Positions 55,974 to 64,000 are shown, counted from the stretch's first letter. The stretch is DNA of 64,000 nucleotides from Scytonematopsis contorta HA4267-MV1 (GCA_019359035.1 JAHHIC010000054.1:186001-250000); one strand, 5' to 3'. The notes: generated by a model not told the origin, from the sequence alone. Numbers and translations: made by a program.

Positions 55974-57386
55974 ATGGCAAAAACAGAAAAAATTAATTAT
56001 TCAACTCCTAGTGGTTTTCCGGAATTTCTCCCTGGTGAAAAACGTCTGGAAGTATATTTAATGGATACTATCCGTAAGGTGTTTGAGAGTTATGGTTTTA
56101 CTCCTATTGAAACACCTGCTGTCGAACGTTTGGATGTTTTGCAAGCGAAAGGCAATCAAGGGGATAATATTATTTATGGTTTGAGTCCGATTTTGCCTCC
56201 AAATCGTCAAGCTGAAAAAGATAAAGCTGGTGGTAGTGGTTCGGATGGTGGTTCGGAGGCTGGTTCGGAAGCTAGGGGACTAAAATTTGACCAAACTGTT
56301 CCTTTGGCTGCTTATATTGCGCGTCATTTAAATGAATTAACTTTCCCTTTTGCGCGTTATCAAATGGACAATGTTTTTCGTGGGGAACGAGCTAAAGATG
56401 GGCGTTTTCGTCAATTTAGACAGTGCGATATTGATGTTGTTGGACGTAAAGAATTAAGTTTGCTTTACGATGCTCAAATGCCTGCTATTATTTCCGAAAT
56501 TTTTGCGGCTGTTAATATTGGTGATTTTTTGATTCGTATCAATAATAGAAAAATTCTTACTGGCTTTTTTCAGGTTGCAGGTATAGAAGAAAGTCAAATT
56601 AAAACCTGTATAGGTATTATTGATAATTTAGAAAAAATTGGCGAAGTAAAGGTAAAAAAAGAGTTAGAAAAAGAGGGAGTTATACCAGAGCAAGCACAGG
56701 AAGTTATTAATTTTATTAATATCAAAGGTACTGATGATGAGATTTTAGAAAAACTGAAATCTATTAGCGAAAAAGTATCAAATGCTGAACAATTAAGTTT
56801 GGGTATCGCGGAATTAGAAACTGTTATTGCTGGGGTGCGTAATCTGGGTATTCCACAAAATAGATTTTGTATCGATTTATCTATTGCTCGCGGTTTAAAT
56901 TACTATACAGGGACAGTTTACGAAACTAGTCTAATTGGACATGAAGCTTTAGGAAGTATTTGTTCTGGTGGTAGATACGAGGAATTAGTTGGGACATTTT
57001 TGGGTGAAAAAATGCCCGGTGTGGGAATTTCTATTGGTTTAACTCGTTTAATGAGTCGTTTACTAAAAGCTGGTATTTTGAGTGAGTTATCTCCTACTCC
57101 AACACAGGTAATGGTGGTAAATATGCAAGCGGATTTGATGCCGATTTATTTGCAAGTTTCCCAGCAACTTAGAAAAGCAGGAATTAATGTAGTTACGGCT
57201 TTTGAACAAAAACAATTAGGTAAACAATTTCAACAAGCGGAAAAACAAGGAATTCCTTTGTGTTTGATAATTGGTAAGGATGAAGCTACTGCACAAAAAG
57301 CCGCGCTCAAAGATTTAAGAAGTCGCGAACAAATTGAGGTTGAGTGGGAGAATTTAGTGGAGGAAATCCAAAAAAGATTAGGTTAG
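55974..57386 (+). CDS. hisS: Histidyl-tRNA synthetase
   Basis: The 470-residue class II synthetase charges tRNA(His). Motif 2 (FRGERAKDGRFRQFRQCDIDVVG) and the histidine-binding region ARGLNYYTGTVYE are present, as is motif 3 (GVGISIGLTRLMSRLL). The C-terminal anticodon-binding domain (about 375-468) is complete. An in-frame low-complexity insert of about 22 residues (KAGGSGSDGGSEAGSEARG) lies between motif 1 and motif 2. HisZ is excluded by the C-terminal domain. Its ATG has no classical ribosome binding site because of an upstream repeat. Confidence 0.95.
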   Translation: MAKTEKINYSTPSGFPEFLPGEKRLEVYLMDTIRKVFESYGFTPIETPAVERLDVLQAKGNQGDNIIYGLSPILPPNRQAEKDKAGGSGSDGGSEAGSEARGLKFDQTVPLAAYIARHLNELTFPFARYQMDNVFRGERAKDGRFRQFRQCDIDVVGRKELSLLYDAQMPAIISEIFAAVNIGDFLIRINNRKILTGFFQVAGIEESQIKTCIGIIDNLEKIGEVKVKKELEKEGVIPEQAQEVINFINIKGTDDEILEKLKSISEKVSNAEQLSLGIAELETVIAGVRNLGIPQNRFCIDLSIARGLNYYTGTVYETSLIGHEALGSICSGGRYEELVGTFLGEKMPGVGISIGLTRLMSRLLKAGILSELSPTPTQVMVVNMQADLMPIYLQVSQQLRKAGINVVTAFEQKQLGKQFQQAEKQGIPLCLIIGKDEATAQKAALKDLRSREQIEVEWENLVEEIQKRLG

Positions 57387-57431
57387 AAGTAACTCGACTT
57401 ACAGCGGGTTTAAAGTTAGTGAGATACAAGC

Positions 57432-57459
57432 GGGCGGGCAAGGATGCCCACCCCACAAG
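57432..57459 (-). repeat. Dispersed REP-like repeat, copy 5
   Basis: An inverted REP copy between hisS and the toxin-like ORF. It is preceded by a diverged copy of the AACTTAAA...GCTGTA companion motif. Confidence 0.85.
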
Positions 57460-57552
57460 AAAGAGTTTTAATATTTAGCGAAAGTGCCTCATTTACTTGC
57501 AAAGTGCTATAATTTATCAAAAACTTGGCTCGTTAGTATTTTTTAGCTAAGA

Positions 57553-57852
57553 ATGTACGAAATTGAGTTTACCCCTGAAGCGGTTACAGATTTGCGCTAT
57601 TTCAGGAAGTTTGAACAAAATATTATTATCGATGCGATGCAAACCCAACTACCTTATGAACCAGACATAGAAACTAAAAACCGATTTCGACGGGAACCTG
57701 CGGATATTGCTGACTGGGAACTACGGATTGGTGTATTTCGAGTTTTTTATAACGTTGATAAACAATATAGAAATTTTACAAAGAAATTCTACAAACCAGC
57801 TATTAAGGTTTTTATATCAAATCTGGGTCTTCTCCCAATAAGCGCAATTTAG
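57553..57852 (+). CDS. RelE/ParE-like toxin with aberrant C-terminus
   Basis: The 99-residue ORF starts like a RelE/ParE-family mRNA interferase or gyrase inhibitor (MYEIEFTPEAVTDLRYFRKF, with WELRIGVFRVFYNVD). After residue 72 the expected strands (of the type V-I-AIG-K-GNKLFIRG) are replaced by QYRNFTKKFYKPAIKVF, and the end overlaps the antisense Uma2 gene by 41 bases. No antitoxin gene adjoins it. It is probably a degraded or frameshifted toxin remnant and is unlikely to be active. Confidence 0.65.
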   Translation: MYEIEFTPEAVTDLRYFRKFEQNIIIDAMQTQLPYEPDIETKNRFRREPADIADWELRIGVFRVFYNVDKQYRNFTKKFYKPAIKVFISNLGLLPISAI

Positions 57853-58513
57853 CAGCTAAACGCTCCGCACGTTGACGTTCAGCTTCTGCATTTCGACGCT
57901 CAGCTTCCGCAATTTGTTGTGCAAGTTGCCGTTCTTGTTCCAACTCGACTGGTGTTAGAAATTTTCGACCATCAAGACGATAAATTTCAAGTGTTGTCGG
58001 TGTTAAAACAAACTTAATTTTTAAGCTTGGACTTGTCCAACCATTTATGTTTGTGATTTGTTCTAAACTGTTGTTTGAACGCGACCAACCAGTTAAATTA
58101 TTTTTTTTTGGGTCGTAGAGATAATATTCCTCCACACCATATTTATCGTAAAATTCTAACTTTTTTTTCATTTCTTTTTTGGTATTGCCCGGTGATAAGA
58201 TTTCAAACACAACTTGTGGCGGTATATTTGCTTCGCGTGATTGTATGTAAGAACCTCTATCTCCCTTTGGTCTGCCGAAAACTACCATTGTGTCAGGTGC
58301 ATACCTGATGTCAATATTTCCCTGTATCGGATACCAAAATAAATCCCCTGCGACAAATACATCTGGATTTGCTGCAAATAATATTTCTAAATTTTCTTTT
58401 ATTGTTACAATCCATCGAAACTGTACTGTATTTTCCGCCATTGGTAGACCGTCGCTCTCTGGGTAGATAACTAAATCATCGGCGGTTTCAAATTCTGTCA
58501 CTTGTCGTACCAT
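57812..58513 (-). CDS. Uma2 family endonuclease-like protein
   Basis: The 233-residue protein (ATG at 58513; GTG two codons earlier) shows DUF820 motifs: GNIDIRYAPDTMVVFGRPKG (Asp) and PPQVVFEILSPGNT (Glu), then KKKLEFYDKYGVEEYYLYDP. The C-terminal 50 residues form a charged coiled coil (ERQLAQQIAEAERRNAEAER). It is likely a member of the many-copy cyanobacterial family; enzymatic activity is unproven. It is convergent with and overlaps the RelE-like ORF. Confidence 0.88.
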   Translation of the reverse strand: MVRQVTEFETADDLVIYPESDGLPMAENTVQFRWIVTIKENLEILFAANPDVFVAGDLFWYPIQGNIDIRYAPDTMVVFGRPKGDRGSYIQSREANIPPQVVFEILSPGNTKKEMKKKLEFYDKYGVEEYYLYDPKKNNLTGWSRSNNSLEQITNINGWTSPSLKIKFVLTPTTLEIYRLDGRKFLTPVELEQERQLAQQIAEAERRNAEAERQRAERLAAKLRLLGEDPDLI

Positions 58514-58746
58514 GTACACACCTCCAAATAATTAAGGATGTGGGGCATTGGGTGTGGGTTTCACGCTGCACACCCTACTCCTGACACATTAATTTTAACT
58601 TCACACCGCTGAATGGGTATTAAAGTACTATAACTACGGTTGCTGTGAGTAGTTGATTATGACAGATGTTGAACTGACACTACTTTCGGTGTATGTTTCA
58701 CAATCGGAAAACATCTTAATTTTGAGTTGAACCCGGTATATCTACA

Positions 58747-59088
58747 TTAGATTATAGCAACACCATACTCAGTGTATTGACGTTTGAAAGGCGGTTGCAA
58801 ACCCAATACAATATCTTCCCTTGGTACTCCCATTGTCACCAATTCTTCCGCTGGATTTTGGTCAGTCAAATTTTGCTGAAGCCAAATCTTACCATCTTTG
58901 ATATCAAAATGCATGACGCAGCGATAGACCCGATTAAAATTTTGCCAACCAACATTCATCCATTGGTAATGCTCTCGCTCGGTATCAAAAATAAGCTGCA
59001 CCTCGACATCATTATCCGAAACATCATAATTGGCATAGCGAGTTAGCAAAGTTTGTACATACTCACGATATTTTGCTATTTTATCCAC
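58747..59088 (-). CDS. xisI: XisI family protein
   Basis: The 113-residue protein matches XisI (MDKIAKYREYVQTLLTRYAN, with HFDIKDGKIWLQQNLTD and YTEYGVAII). In Anabaena, XisH and XisI control excision of the fdxN element. Homologous pairs are scattered through cyanobacteria, many far from that element, so a local excision role cannot be assumed. Its start overlaps the end of xisH by 13 bases, showing translational coupling. Confidence 0.92.
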   Translation of the reverse strand: MDKIAKYREYVQTLLTRYANYDVSDNDVEVQLIFDTEREHYQWMNVGWQNFNRVYRCVMHFDIKDGKIWLQQNLTDQNPAEELVTMGVPREDIVLGLQPPFKRQYTEYGVAII

Positions 59089-59492
59089 TGTACAATTACC
59101 TCCCCTGCTGGGTCATATACTATAAGCGGTATCTGATATCGTTTTACCGCAATTTGTGTAAATTCATATTGGAAAAATGTTTGGTAAGCATCTAGTGATA
59201 CTGCCATGTAAAGAAGTCGGTCTGGTTCAATTGCTTCTAATGCTAGCCTATAACTTAGGAACTGCCCTAAAGCTGCATAAAAATCTGTAATAGCAGAAGG
59301 ATTAAGAAAGCTCTTGATTTCAATAGCTATTTTTTCTCCAGCTTTTTCTGCTGCTACTAATTTTTCTGCTCCTAGGTCAATCTGAAAATTGATATTACCA
59401 AACTTAAATTTTAATGGGTCGTCTGTAATCGTCCACTGCTCTTTTTGAAGAGCTTGTTTCACTACTTAATGAAAAATATCTTTGGCAGACAC
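59076..59492 (-). pseudogene. xisH: XisH family protein with an early stop codon
   Basis: Reading from 59492, the frame gives VSAKDIFH, then a TAA stop (59468-59466), then VVKQALQKEQWTITDDPLKF and on to the end of the family (GAEKLVAAEKAGEKIAIEIK, with PD-(D/E)XK-like character). The complete XisH start (M-AKD-YH--VK-AL) is thus interrupted at codon 9. One base change (GAA to TAA) would explain it. A shorter product could restart at GTG 59462. The gene overlaps xisI. Confidence 0.8.
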
Positions 59493-59806
59493 TGGTAAAG
59501 CCTGAAACCGATAGTTTTTCTATAATACTCGAAAGCTGTTAGACTAACAATTTAAAATTTAGTGTTGAGTTGGGTGCTCGCTTTACATGAAGTAATGGTC
59601 TGGATGTTTTGCAAAATCACGCAGATGATTAGCTACCGCTTTGATTTATCCCCGATACCCTTGCACAAATCTTTATCTCTAATATCAACCACTGGTTTAT
59701 CAGCTTTACTCTCCTGAGAGTCGCTTCTATCGCGCTGGTTATCGAGGTTATTATCTATATACAGCAGTTTGCAGGTAAATGAGATACATAGGTTTGATAC
59801 CAAACT

Positions 59807-59834
59807 CTTGTGGGGTGGGCATCCTTGCCCGCCC
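59807..59834 (+). repeat. Dispersed REP-like repeat, copy 6
   Basis: A 28-base REP unit with its AACTTAAAATTTGCTGTA companion motif 20 bases downstream. Confidence 0.85.
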
Positions 59835-59965
59835 GGTTATATTTCATTAACTTAAAATTTGCTGTATGTAAGTAAATCATGACAACGACGTACCAACAAA
59901 TTATCTAATTCAAAATCCCATAGCAATACTTGTCGGTTAAGAAAATTCGATAACCCAAAAATCTT

Positions 59966-59993
59966 GTAGAGACGCGATTAATCGCGTCTCTAC
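59966..59993. repeat. GTAGAGAC palindrome, copy 7
   Basis: A perfect 28-base palindrome with core GCGATTAATCGC. Confidence 0.9.
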
Positions 59994-60033
59994 ATACTTT
60001 GCTACAAATTCCTAGATACAAATTCCTAGATAT

Positions 60034-60060
60034 TAGAGACGCGATAAATCGCCGTCTCTA
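60034..60060. repeat. GTAGAGAC palindrome, copy 8 (imperfect)
   Basis: Arms TAGAGACG / CGTCTCTA with core CGATAAATCGC; it is 27 bases long and contains a one-base asymmetry. Confidence 0.8.
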
Positions 60061-60119
60061 CGGATTTTATTGTATCGGGCATTTCGATTATGCAACTTAA
60101 ATATGGAATAGCTTATCTT

Positions 60120-61229
60120 CTAAGTCAAAATTAAATTATCCCGATGAACCACCGTCTCCACACCTTCATACCCCAAAATTGCCGAAATTTCGCTCGAACG
60201 TCGTCCCCGAATTTTTTCTAATTCTTCGCTGTTGTAGTTAACTAATCCTCTAGCAATTTCGTTCCCATCGCTATCACACAACTGCACTGCATCCTGGGAA
60301 TCAAACACTCCCTTAACAACAGTAATACCTGCAGCTAACAACGACTTACCCCCTTGAGAAATTGCAGCCGTTGCTCCCGCATCCAAATATAATTTACCCG
60401 CAGGAACCAAACCGTAAGCTATCCACCTTTTACGAGCTGAAGTTGGTTCTGGTTGCGGTTCAAAATGAGTTCCAATATCTTCACCTTGGATTATTTTTTT
60501 TAAATTACCAGGTTGTTTCCCTTCGGTGATTACTGTACGAACTCCAGCCGCAACCGCAATACGAGCAGCCGAAATCTTTGTCATCATACCCCCTGTACCC
60601 CATTGGGAACCTGCCGAGCCAGTTTGTACTTGTAACTGTACTAATTCTTTAATGCTAGAAACTAAACTTATGGGACGTGCATCAGGTACAGAGCGTGGGT
60701 CTGCTGAATAAAGTCTATCAACATCGGTAAGTAAAAACAGCCAATTCGCTTTCACTAAGCTAGCGACCAAGGCTGATAATGTGTCGTTATCTCCAAATTT
60801 CAACTCATCTACCGCTACCGTGTCATTTTCATTCACTACTGGTATTACGCCTAGTCCTAATAATTCCTTAAAAGTGTTATACACGTTTAAATAACTAGAA
60901 CGCTGTACCAAGTCTGTGCGAGTAAGTAAAACTTGAGCTATTGGCTGTTGTAAAGTCGTAAATAAATCATCGTAAACACGCATTAATCTTCCTTGTCCAA
61001 CTGCTGCAACTGCTTGTTTTAAAGCAATACTTTTAGGACGTTCTACTAGACCCAATCGCGCACAACCTACTCCCACAGCACCAGAAGAAACCAATATTAC
61101 TCGATTTCCTTCACTCTGCAATTGCGCTAAAGTTTCTACTAATGTTGCAATAGTTGAAAGCGCTAATTGCCCTGTCGAGGGTCGCATCAGGCTAGATGTT
61201 CCAATTTTTACGACTATTGTTTGACTCAT
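60120..61229 (-). CDS. proB: Glutamate 5-kinase
   Basis: The 369-residue enzyme phosphorylates glutamate as the first step of proline synthesis. The amino-acid kinase domain (about 1-260) has VKIGTSSL at the N-terminus, [35 protein letters not shown] and [14 protein letters not shown]-terminal PUA domain follows (about 275-365, [20 protein letters not shown]). The length is typical for the PUA-containing class. It is monocistronic and downstream of a repeated double-hairpin region. Confidence 0.96.
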   Translation of the reverse strand: MSQTIVVKIGTSSLMRPSTGQLALSTIATLVETLAQLQSEGNRVILVSSGAVGVGCARLGLVERPKSIALKQAVAAVGQGRLMRVYDDLFTTLQQPIAQVLLTRTDLVQRSSYLNVYNTFKELLGLGVIPVVNENDTVAVDELKFGDNDTLSALVASLVKANWLFLLTDVDRLYSADPRSVPDARPISLVSSIKELVQLQVQTGSAGSQWGTGGMMTKISAARIAVAAGVRTVITEGKQPGNLKKIIQGEDIGTHFEPQPEPTSARKRWIAYGLVPAGKLYLDAGATAAISQGGKSLLAAGITVVKGVFDSQDAVQLCDSDGNEIARGLVNYNSEELEKIRGRRSSEISAILGYEGVETVVHRDNLILT

Positions 61230-61276
61230 AACTCAAAACTTATTATTAATAACTTATTACTCATAAATAAAATTAT

Positions 61277-61598
61277 CAAAGCGCCAACCCTCTATAAAGT
61301 GAAGGCTGACGCTTTGGATATTTAAATTTGATGTTTATAGCTAGGGTCTTTATTTAGATGACCCCATTTGTTATCTGTTTTAATTAATTTTATTATGTCA
61401 CAACTTCCTGAAAAATAGTTATTCTTTGCTTTATTTCATCATAAAACTTTACAAGTATTGGTAACATAAATTAAGAAAAATATTATCAAAAAAAACAAAT
61501 TTAAATTACAAAGCGCCAACCTTTTGAAACATTAAAAGGCGACGCTCTGCATTTTATAAAAGTTTATTAATTTAAGAGTCTTTATAAGCTTGACTCTT
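61277..61598 (+). ncRNA. Duplicated double-hairpin element (candidate structured RNA)
   Basis: Two similar copies occur. In copy A, CAAAGCG (61277-61283) pairs with CGCTTTG (61310-61316), then GGGTC (61344-61348) with GACCC (61360-61364). In copy B, CAAAGCG (61509-61515) pairs with CGCTCTG (61543-61549), then AAGAGTC (61574-61580) with GACTCTT (61592-61598), followed by a T tract. The second stem shows compensatory change (GGGTC/GACCC versus GAGTC/GACTC). The primary sequence between stems differs. Terminators or a small RNA are both possible. Confidence 0.5.
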
Positions 61599-61676
61599 TT
61601 TGATTCACACTTATTTTCGCCCCTGTTTGTCAAAAATAAGTATTTCTTAATTATTTCTTTAGTTTGTCTTTTGTGA

Positions 61677-62222
61677 CTATTTGTGAAGATTTGTTAATCT
61701 TTGTTTCTTGGGAGCAATGGAAGCTCCTAAGATTTCTGAAATCCAAACCTCAAAGTTACGTATGGGGTGGGAGCGTAAAGCTTCATCTGGATGGACAATA
61801 GGTTCGACAAAAATCGTGAACATCCCCAAGCGGTTACCTACTATCACATCAGTAAAAAGGCGATCGCCGACCATTGCGACTTGTTGTGCGGGTAAGTTCA
61901 TGGTTTTGAGGGCTTCTCTGATTTTGCGTCGTGAGGGTTTTGCTGCACCGAGGAAGTAAGGTAGGTCTAAAGAGCGAGCAATACCACCAATTCTGTTTTC
62001 GCTGATGTTGTTACTAACCAGATAGAGGGAGGCGATGGGACGAATTTCTTCTACCCATTGTCGGAGTTGAGTGGAAGCAGAAGCGGCTTTAATTGGAACT
62101 AAGGTTTCATCTACATCCAAAACAAGTCCCTTAAGTTGATACCGTTGCACCATATCTGGTGTTAGGTTCAAGATAGAACCTTCTAAAATCAAGTCGGGTT
62201 GTAAGAGCTTGTTCCAATTCAT
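61677..62222 (-). CDS. YqeG family HAD-type phosphatase
   Basis: The 181-residue protein is a HAD hydrolase of the IIIA/YqeG type. Motif I is LVLDVDETLVPI, with the nucleophile Asp and DET; motif II is in YLVSNNIS; motifs III and IV are KPSRRKIREAL and MVGDRLFTDVIVGNRLG. All catalytic residues appear intact. The substrate is unknown; plant and cyanobacterial homologues include phosphatidylglycerophosphate phosphatase, a plausible role. Confidence 0.9.
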   Translation of the reverse strand: MNWNKLLQPDLILEGSILNLTPDMVQRYQLKGLVLDVDETLVPIKAASASTQLRQWVEEIRPIASLYLVSNNISENRIGGIARSLDLPYFLGAAKPSRRKIREALKTMNLPAQQVAMVGDRLFTDVIVGNRLGMFTIFVEPIVHPDEALRSHPIRNFEVWISEILGASIAPKKQRLTNLHK

Positions 62223-62410
62223 AGTTTGTGTCAGTAATCAAGGGTTATACAGTTAATATTCAAAAGTCCATAGTCTAGAGATGGTGAACTCTTGACTATG
62301 GACTAGCGTCTTGCCTTTTAACTATTGCTGCTTTTTGCCAGTTTTGGCAACAGCTGTTAAATGTTATTTTCGAGTGGGGGGTGGAAGTCAGTGTGTGGAG
62401 TTGTCACAAA

Positions 62411-62980
62411 TTACTCAACTTCGTTAAAAAGCTGTTCTTCCAACAGGGGTTGGACTTTACGAAACTCTTCAGGGGAGAGTAATTGGGGTTTTCCGGACGG
62501 TAATGTTCGAGCAAAAAATAGCAATGGGTCTAATGGTGTGTAGATTGCGTACTCCTGCTCTTCGTGATAGAAATATGCCAACAACTGCAATTGCTCTGGC
62601 TCTAGAGAATTTTCTTCGTCTTCTATTTCTAATGTAAAGAGTTCCGACTCGTCTGCCTCTGGTAATTCACCTGCGACTGTCAAAGCATAAGCGGTGTTTT
62701 TAAGGAACAAATTATGCTCAGCAAGTACAGCTTGAGCTGTGGCAAAAATTTCATCGATGGTGTCGTCGTCTTCTACCAAAACGGCCTCTTCTTCCTCGCC
62801 TTCACCTTGCCAAGCAAAAATTTCTACGGGTGAATCAACAGGAAGAAGTAAAACATACTCCTGTTCGTCTACAGAAAGCGAATGTTCAACATAACAATCG
62901 AGCGTCCGCCCTTTGTCGTCAGTCAAAGTGATGGAACCCGCATTTTGATTTTCATTTTCGGAGAATGGGGAGGAAAACAT
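62411..62980 (-). CDS. DUF3727 family protein
   Basis: The 189-residue conserved cyanobacterial protein starts best at Met 62980 (MFSSPFSENENQNAGSI), although the frame is open to 63046. The family shows SITLTDDKGRTLDCYVEHSL, a central acidic region (GEGEEEEAVLVEDDDTIDEI), and a repeated second half EDEENSLEPEQLQLLAYFYH. No signal peptide or metal motif is seen. The function is unknown. Its 3' neighbour is the YqeG gene in the same direction. Confidence 0.85.
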   Translation of the reverse strand: MFSSPFSENENQNAGSITLTDDKGRTLDCYVEHSLSVDEQEYVLLLPVDSPVEIFAWQGEGEEEEAVLVEDDDTIDEIFATAQAVLAEHNLFLKNTAYALTVAGELPEADESELFTLEIEDEENSLEPEQLQLLAYFYHEEQEYAIYTPLDPLLFFARTLPSGKPQLLSPEEFRKVQPLLEEQLFNEVE

Positions 62981-63144
62981 AGCGGAGGATATTAAGACTA
63001 TTTTGCTATCAGCACTTGCGAAAATCGCTTGATTTTTTAACGACATTATGAGGTCAACTAAATGAAGTTAACAAAATCATTTTGGATCTAAATACAACTG
63101 CTGCCTAATAGCTTTCAGAATATCATGCTCAAAGACAGGATTGC

Positions 63145-63690
63145 TCAGCCGATATTTTCATCCTTCTTCGTATTTTCTCGTCGCGCATCTAGCCATTGTT
63201 GCAAAATTAACGCTGCAGCCTTGCGGTCAATCAAACCTTTATTGCGTGAAGGCGAAATTTTTTGGGCTATTAGCAGTTGTTCAGCTTGGTACGATGTTAA
63301 TCTTTCATCCACGTATTCAATCGGCAAGTTGAGAGCTTTTGCTACTTTCCTGGCAAATTTTTGCACTTGGCGAGCTTGAAAACCTAAATTACCACTCATC
63401 GAATAGGGTAACCCAACAACCAAAACATTTATTTCGCGCTCTTTTACTAACCGCCCTATTTGCTCAACATCGTAACTAAAAAACTTGCGTTCAATGGTCT
63501 CGATGCCAGTAGCAATTAAGCCTGTACGGTCGCACCCTGCTACACCTATCCGCTTACTACCAACATCTAAGCCCAGCGCTAAGACTTGGGGACTTGGGAT
63601 GGGGAGTGGGGAGTGGGGAGTGGGGAGTGGGGAGTTGGGGGGAGAATCGTTTTTAGCTATTTCTTCTCCTGGGGTTTGAGAAAAAGCCAA
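63145..63690 (-). CDS. yqgF: YqgF/RuvX-type Holliday junction resolvase-like protein
   Basis: The 181-residue protein starts best at TTG 63690 with the ribosome binding site AAGGAG seven bases upstream; this removes the overlap with the preceding gene implied by the ATG at 63753. The RNase H-like fold has GLDVGSKRIGVAGCD, VVGLPYSMSGNLG, FARKVAKALNLPIEYVDERL and a late DRKAAALIL. YqgF is essential in many bacteria and acts in pre-16S rRNA processing. The N-terminus carries an in-frame STRR-encoded [12 protein letters not shown] linker. Confidence 0.9.
   Translation of the reverse strand: MAFSQTPGEEIAKNDSPPNSPLPTPHSPLPIPSPQVLALGLDVGSKRIGVAGCDRTGLIATGIETIERKFFSYDVEQIGRLVKEREINVLVVGLPYSMSGNLGFQARQVQKFARKVAKALNLPIEYVDERLTSYQAEQLLIAQKISPSRNKGLIDRKAAALILQQWLDARRENTKKDENIG
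63598..63641 (-). repeat. STRR heptamers inside the yqgF gene
   Basis: About five ACTCCCC heptamers (minus strand) are in frame near the N-terminus of YqgF and encode [16 protein letters not shown], directly before the conserved RNase H-like fold. Confidence 0.9.
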
Positions 63691-63694
63691 AATA

Positions 63695-64000
63695 CTACTC
63701 CTTAGGTGTTTCGCTAGAATCTGGATTGCAAATTGGTTCCAGGTTAGGAACATTGCAAGAAAAATTTACAGATTCTTTTCCTGAGCTGTTTTTCCCCTTT
63801 TTATCGGAAGGCTGAGGTAGTTGTACTGGTTGTCCCCATGACATTCCACCAGGTATGGGTTTACGTGCTGGCTGCAAACCTTGTAGCATTTCTTGCCACT
63901 GAATTCCTTCCAAGGAAACTAATTTCGACTCGCGTAACTTGTGCCACACCGAGCGCGACATGACTAAAGTGTGGGAAATACGTTTTGCTCCGATTTGCTC
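63695..64000 (-). CDS. Partial gene at the window edge
   Basis: The frame is open to the right edge with no start in view beyond it (it reads EQIGAKRISHTLVMSRSVWH at the edge), so this is the C-terminal part of a longer protein. The visible end is polar (PSDKKGKNSSGKESVNFSCN). It stops at TAG 63695-63697, and its final codons AAGGAG form the ribosome binding site of yqgF, indicating coupling. I do not recognise the family. Confidence 0.7.
   Translation of the reverse strand, partial: EQIGAKRISHTLVMSRSVWHKLRESKLVSLEGIQWQEMLQGLQPARKPIPGGMSWGQPVQLPQPSDKKGKNSSGKESVNFSCNVPNLEPICNPDSSETPKE

Larger units (their letters stand above)
59493..60119. other. Repeat-rich intergenic region upstream of xisH
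   Basis: About 630 bases with no gene. It contains a REP-like copy (59807-59834) flanked by companion motifs (59761-59790 reversed and 59840), two GTAGAGAC-family palindromes (59966-59993 and 60034-60060), and a CCTAGATA direct repeat between them. The rest appears unstructured. Confidence 0.75.

Noticed and set aside
58747-59492. Part of a developmentally excised fdxN element
   Set aside because: No fdxN or recombinase gene is present, and XisHI pairs occur at many unrelated loci.
63691-63753. Longer YqgF start overlapping the upstream gene
   Set aside because: A TTG with AAGGAG at the right distance follows the upstream stop, and the extra residues do not fit the family.

Overview
This window is chromosomal DNA from a cyanobacterium, most likely a filamentous nitrogen-fixing Nostocales-type strain. 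The evidence is chlD (Mg-chelatase), ldpA (circadian input), an R3H/Ycf45-type ATPase gene, a NifH gene, XisH/XisI genes, kdpABGC with the cyanobacterial KdpG, several GCGATCGC (HIP1) octamers (for example near 3459, 32264, 49989 and 61860), and abundant short heptameric tandem repeats (STRR) of the kind known from heterocystous genomes. I found no rRNA, no tRNA, no CRISPR array and no intact transposase.

Layout. 1-6.6 kb: a cruciform repeat, a DUF1287 lipoprotein, a small secreted protein, RNase III, ChlD, a PD-(D/E)XK-like protein and a Crp-family regulator. 6.6-13.9 kb: a two-component pair divergent from kdpA-kdpB-kdpG-kdpC (high-affinity K+ uptake). 14.2-16.6 kb: an orphan NifH with a lysine-rich C-terminal tail, preceded by an XRE/periplasmic-binding-like regulator; a perfect operator-like dyad lies between them. 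17.0-23.2 kb (minus strand): an apparent operon encoding a coiled-coil protein, a Roadblock-like/BON/OmpA membrane protein, a small Rab/Ras-like GTPase and a hybrid histidine kinase. 23.6-37.9 kb (plus strand): a PATAN-like fragment, then a surface locus of three or four DUF11/SdrD-type secreted proteins, a 1197-residue Ig-plus-beta-barrel protein and a frameshifted parallel beta-helix protein. 38.1-42.5 kb: an orphan TacA-type antitoxin with a toxin stub, dihydroorotase, two signal peptidases I and a MOSC protein. 43.3-47.4 kb: three tandem genes starting with near-identical receiver domains but carrying different outputs (GGDEF-EAL, truncated, kinase). 47.5-57.4 kb: ldpA, the R3H ATPase, RlpA, an AbrB-type permease, a Uma2 nuclease, an aldehyde dehydrogenase and hisS. 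57.5-64 kb: a degraded RelE-like toxin, Uma2, xisI and a nonsense-mutated xisH, proB, YqeG phosphatase, DUF3727, YqgF and a partial gene at the edge.

The most interesting hypotheses are: (1) a GTPase/Roadblock-OmpA/hybrid-kinase module that could link cytoplasmic G-protein signalling to the peptidoglycan, encoded divergently from (2) a large surface-protein assembly locus with two lepB genes nearby; (3) an orphan NifH under a possible metal-sensing regulator; and (4) a family of 28-bp palindromes whose outer 8-mers are constant while the inner core changes yet stays palindromic. Several genes are visibly decaying or interrupted: the toxin stub, xisH, the RelE-like toxin, the truncated GGDEF and the beta-helix gene. 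Three genes carry in-frame STRR heptamers, all oriented to encode the same Pro/Ser/His-rich linker. Start sites were adjusted where an internal ATG or a ribosome binding site was better placed than the longest open frame. Function calls are from recognised motifs and family memory, not from database searches.
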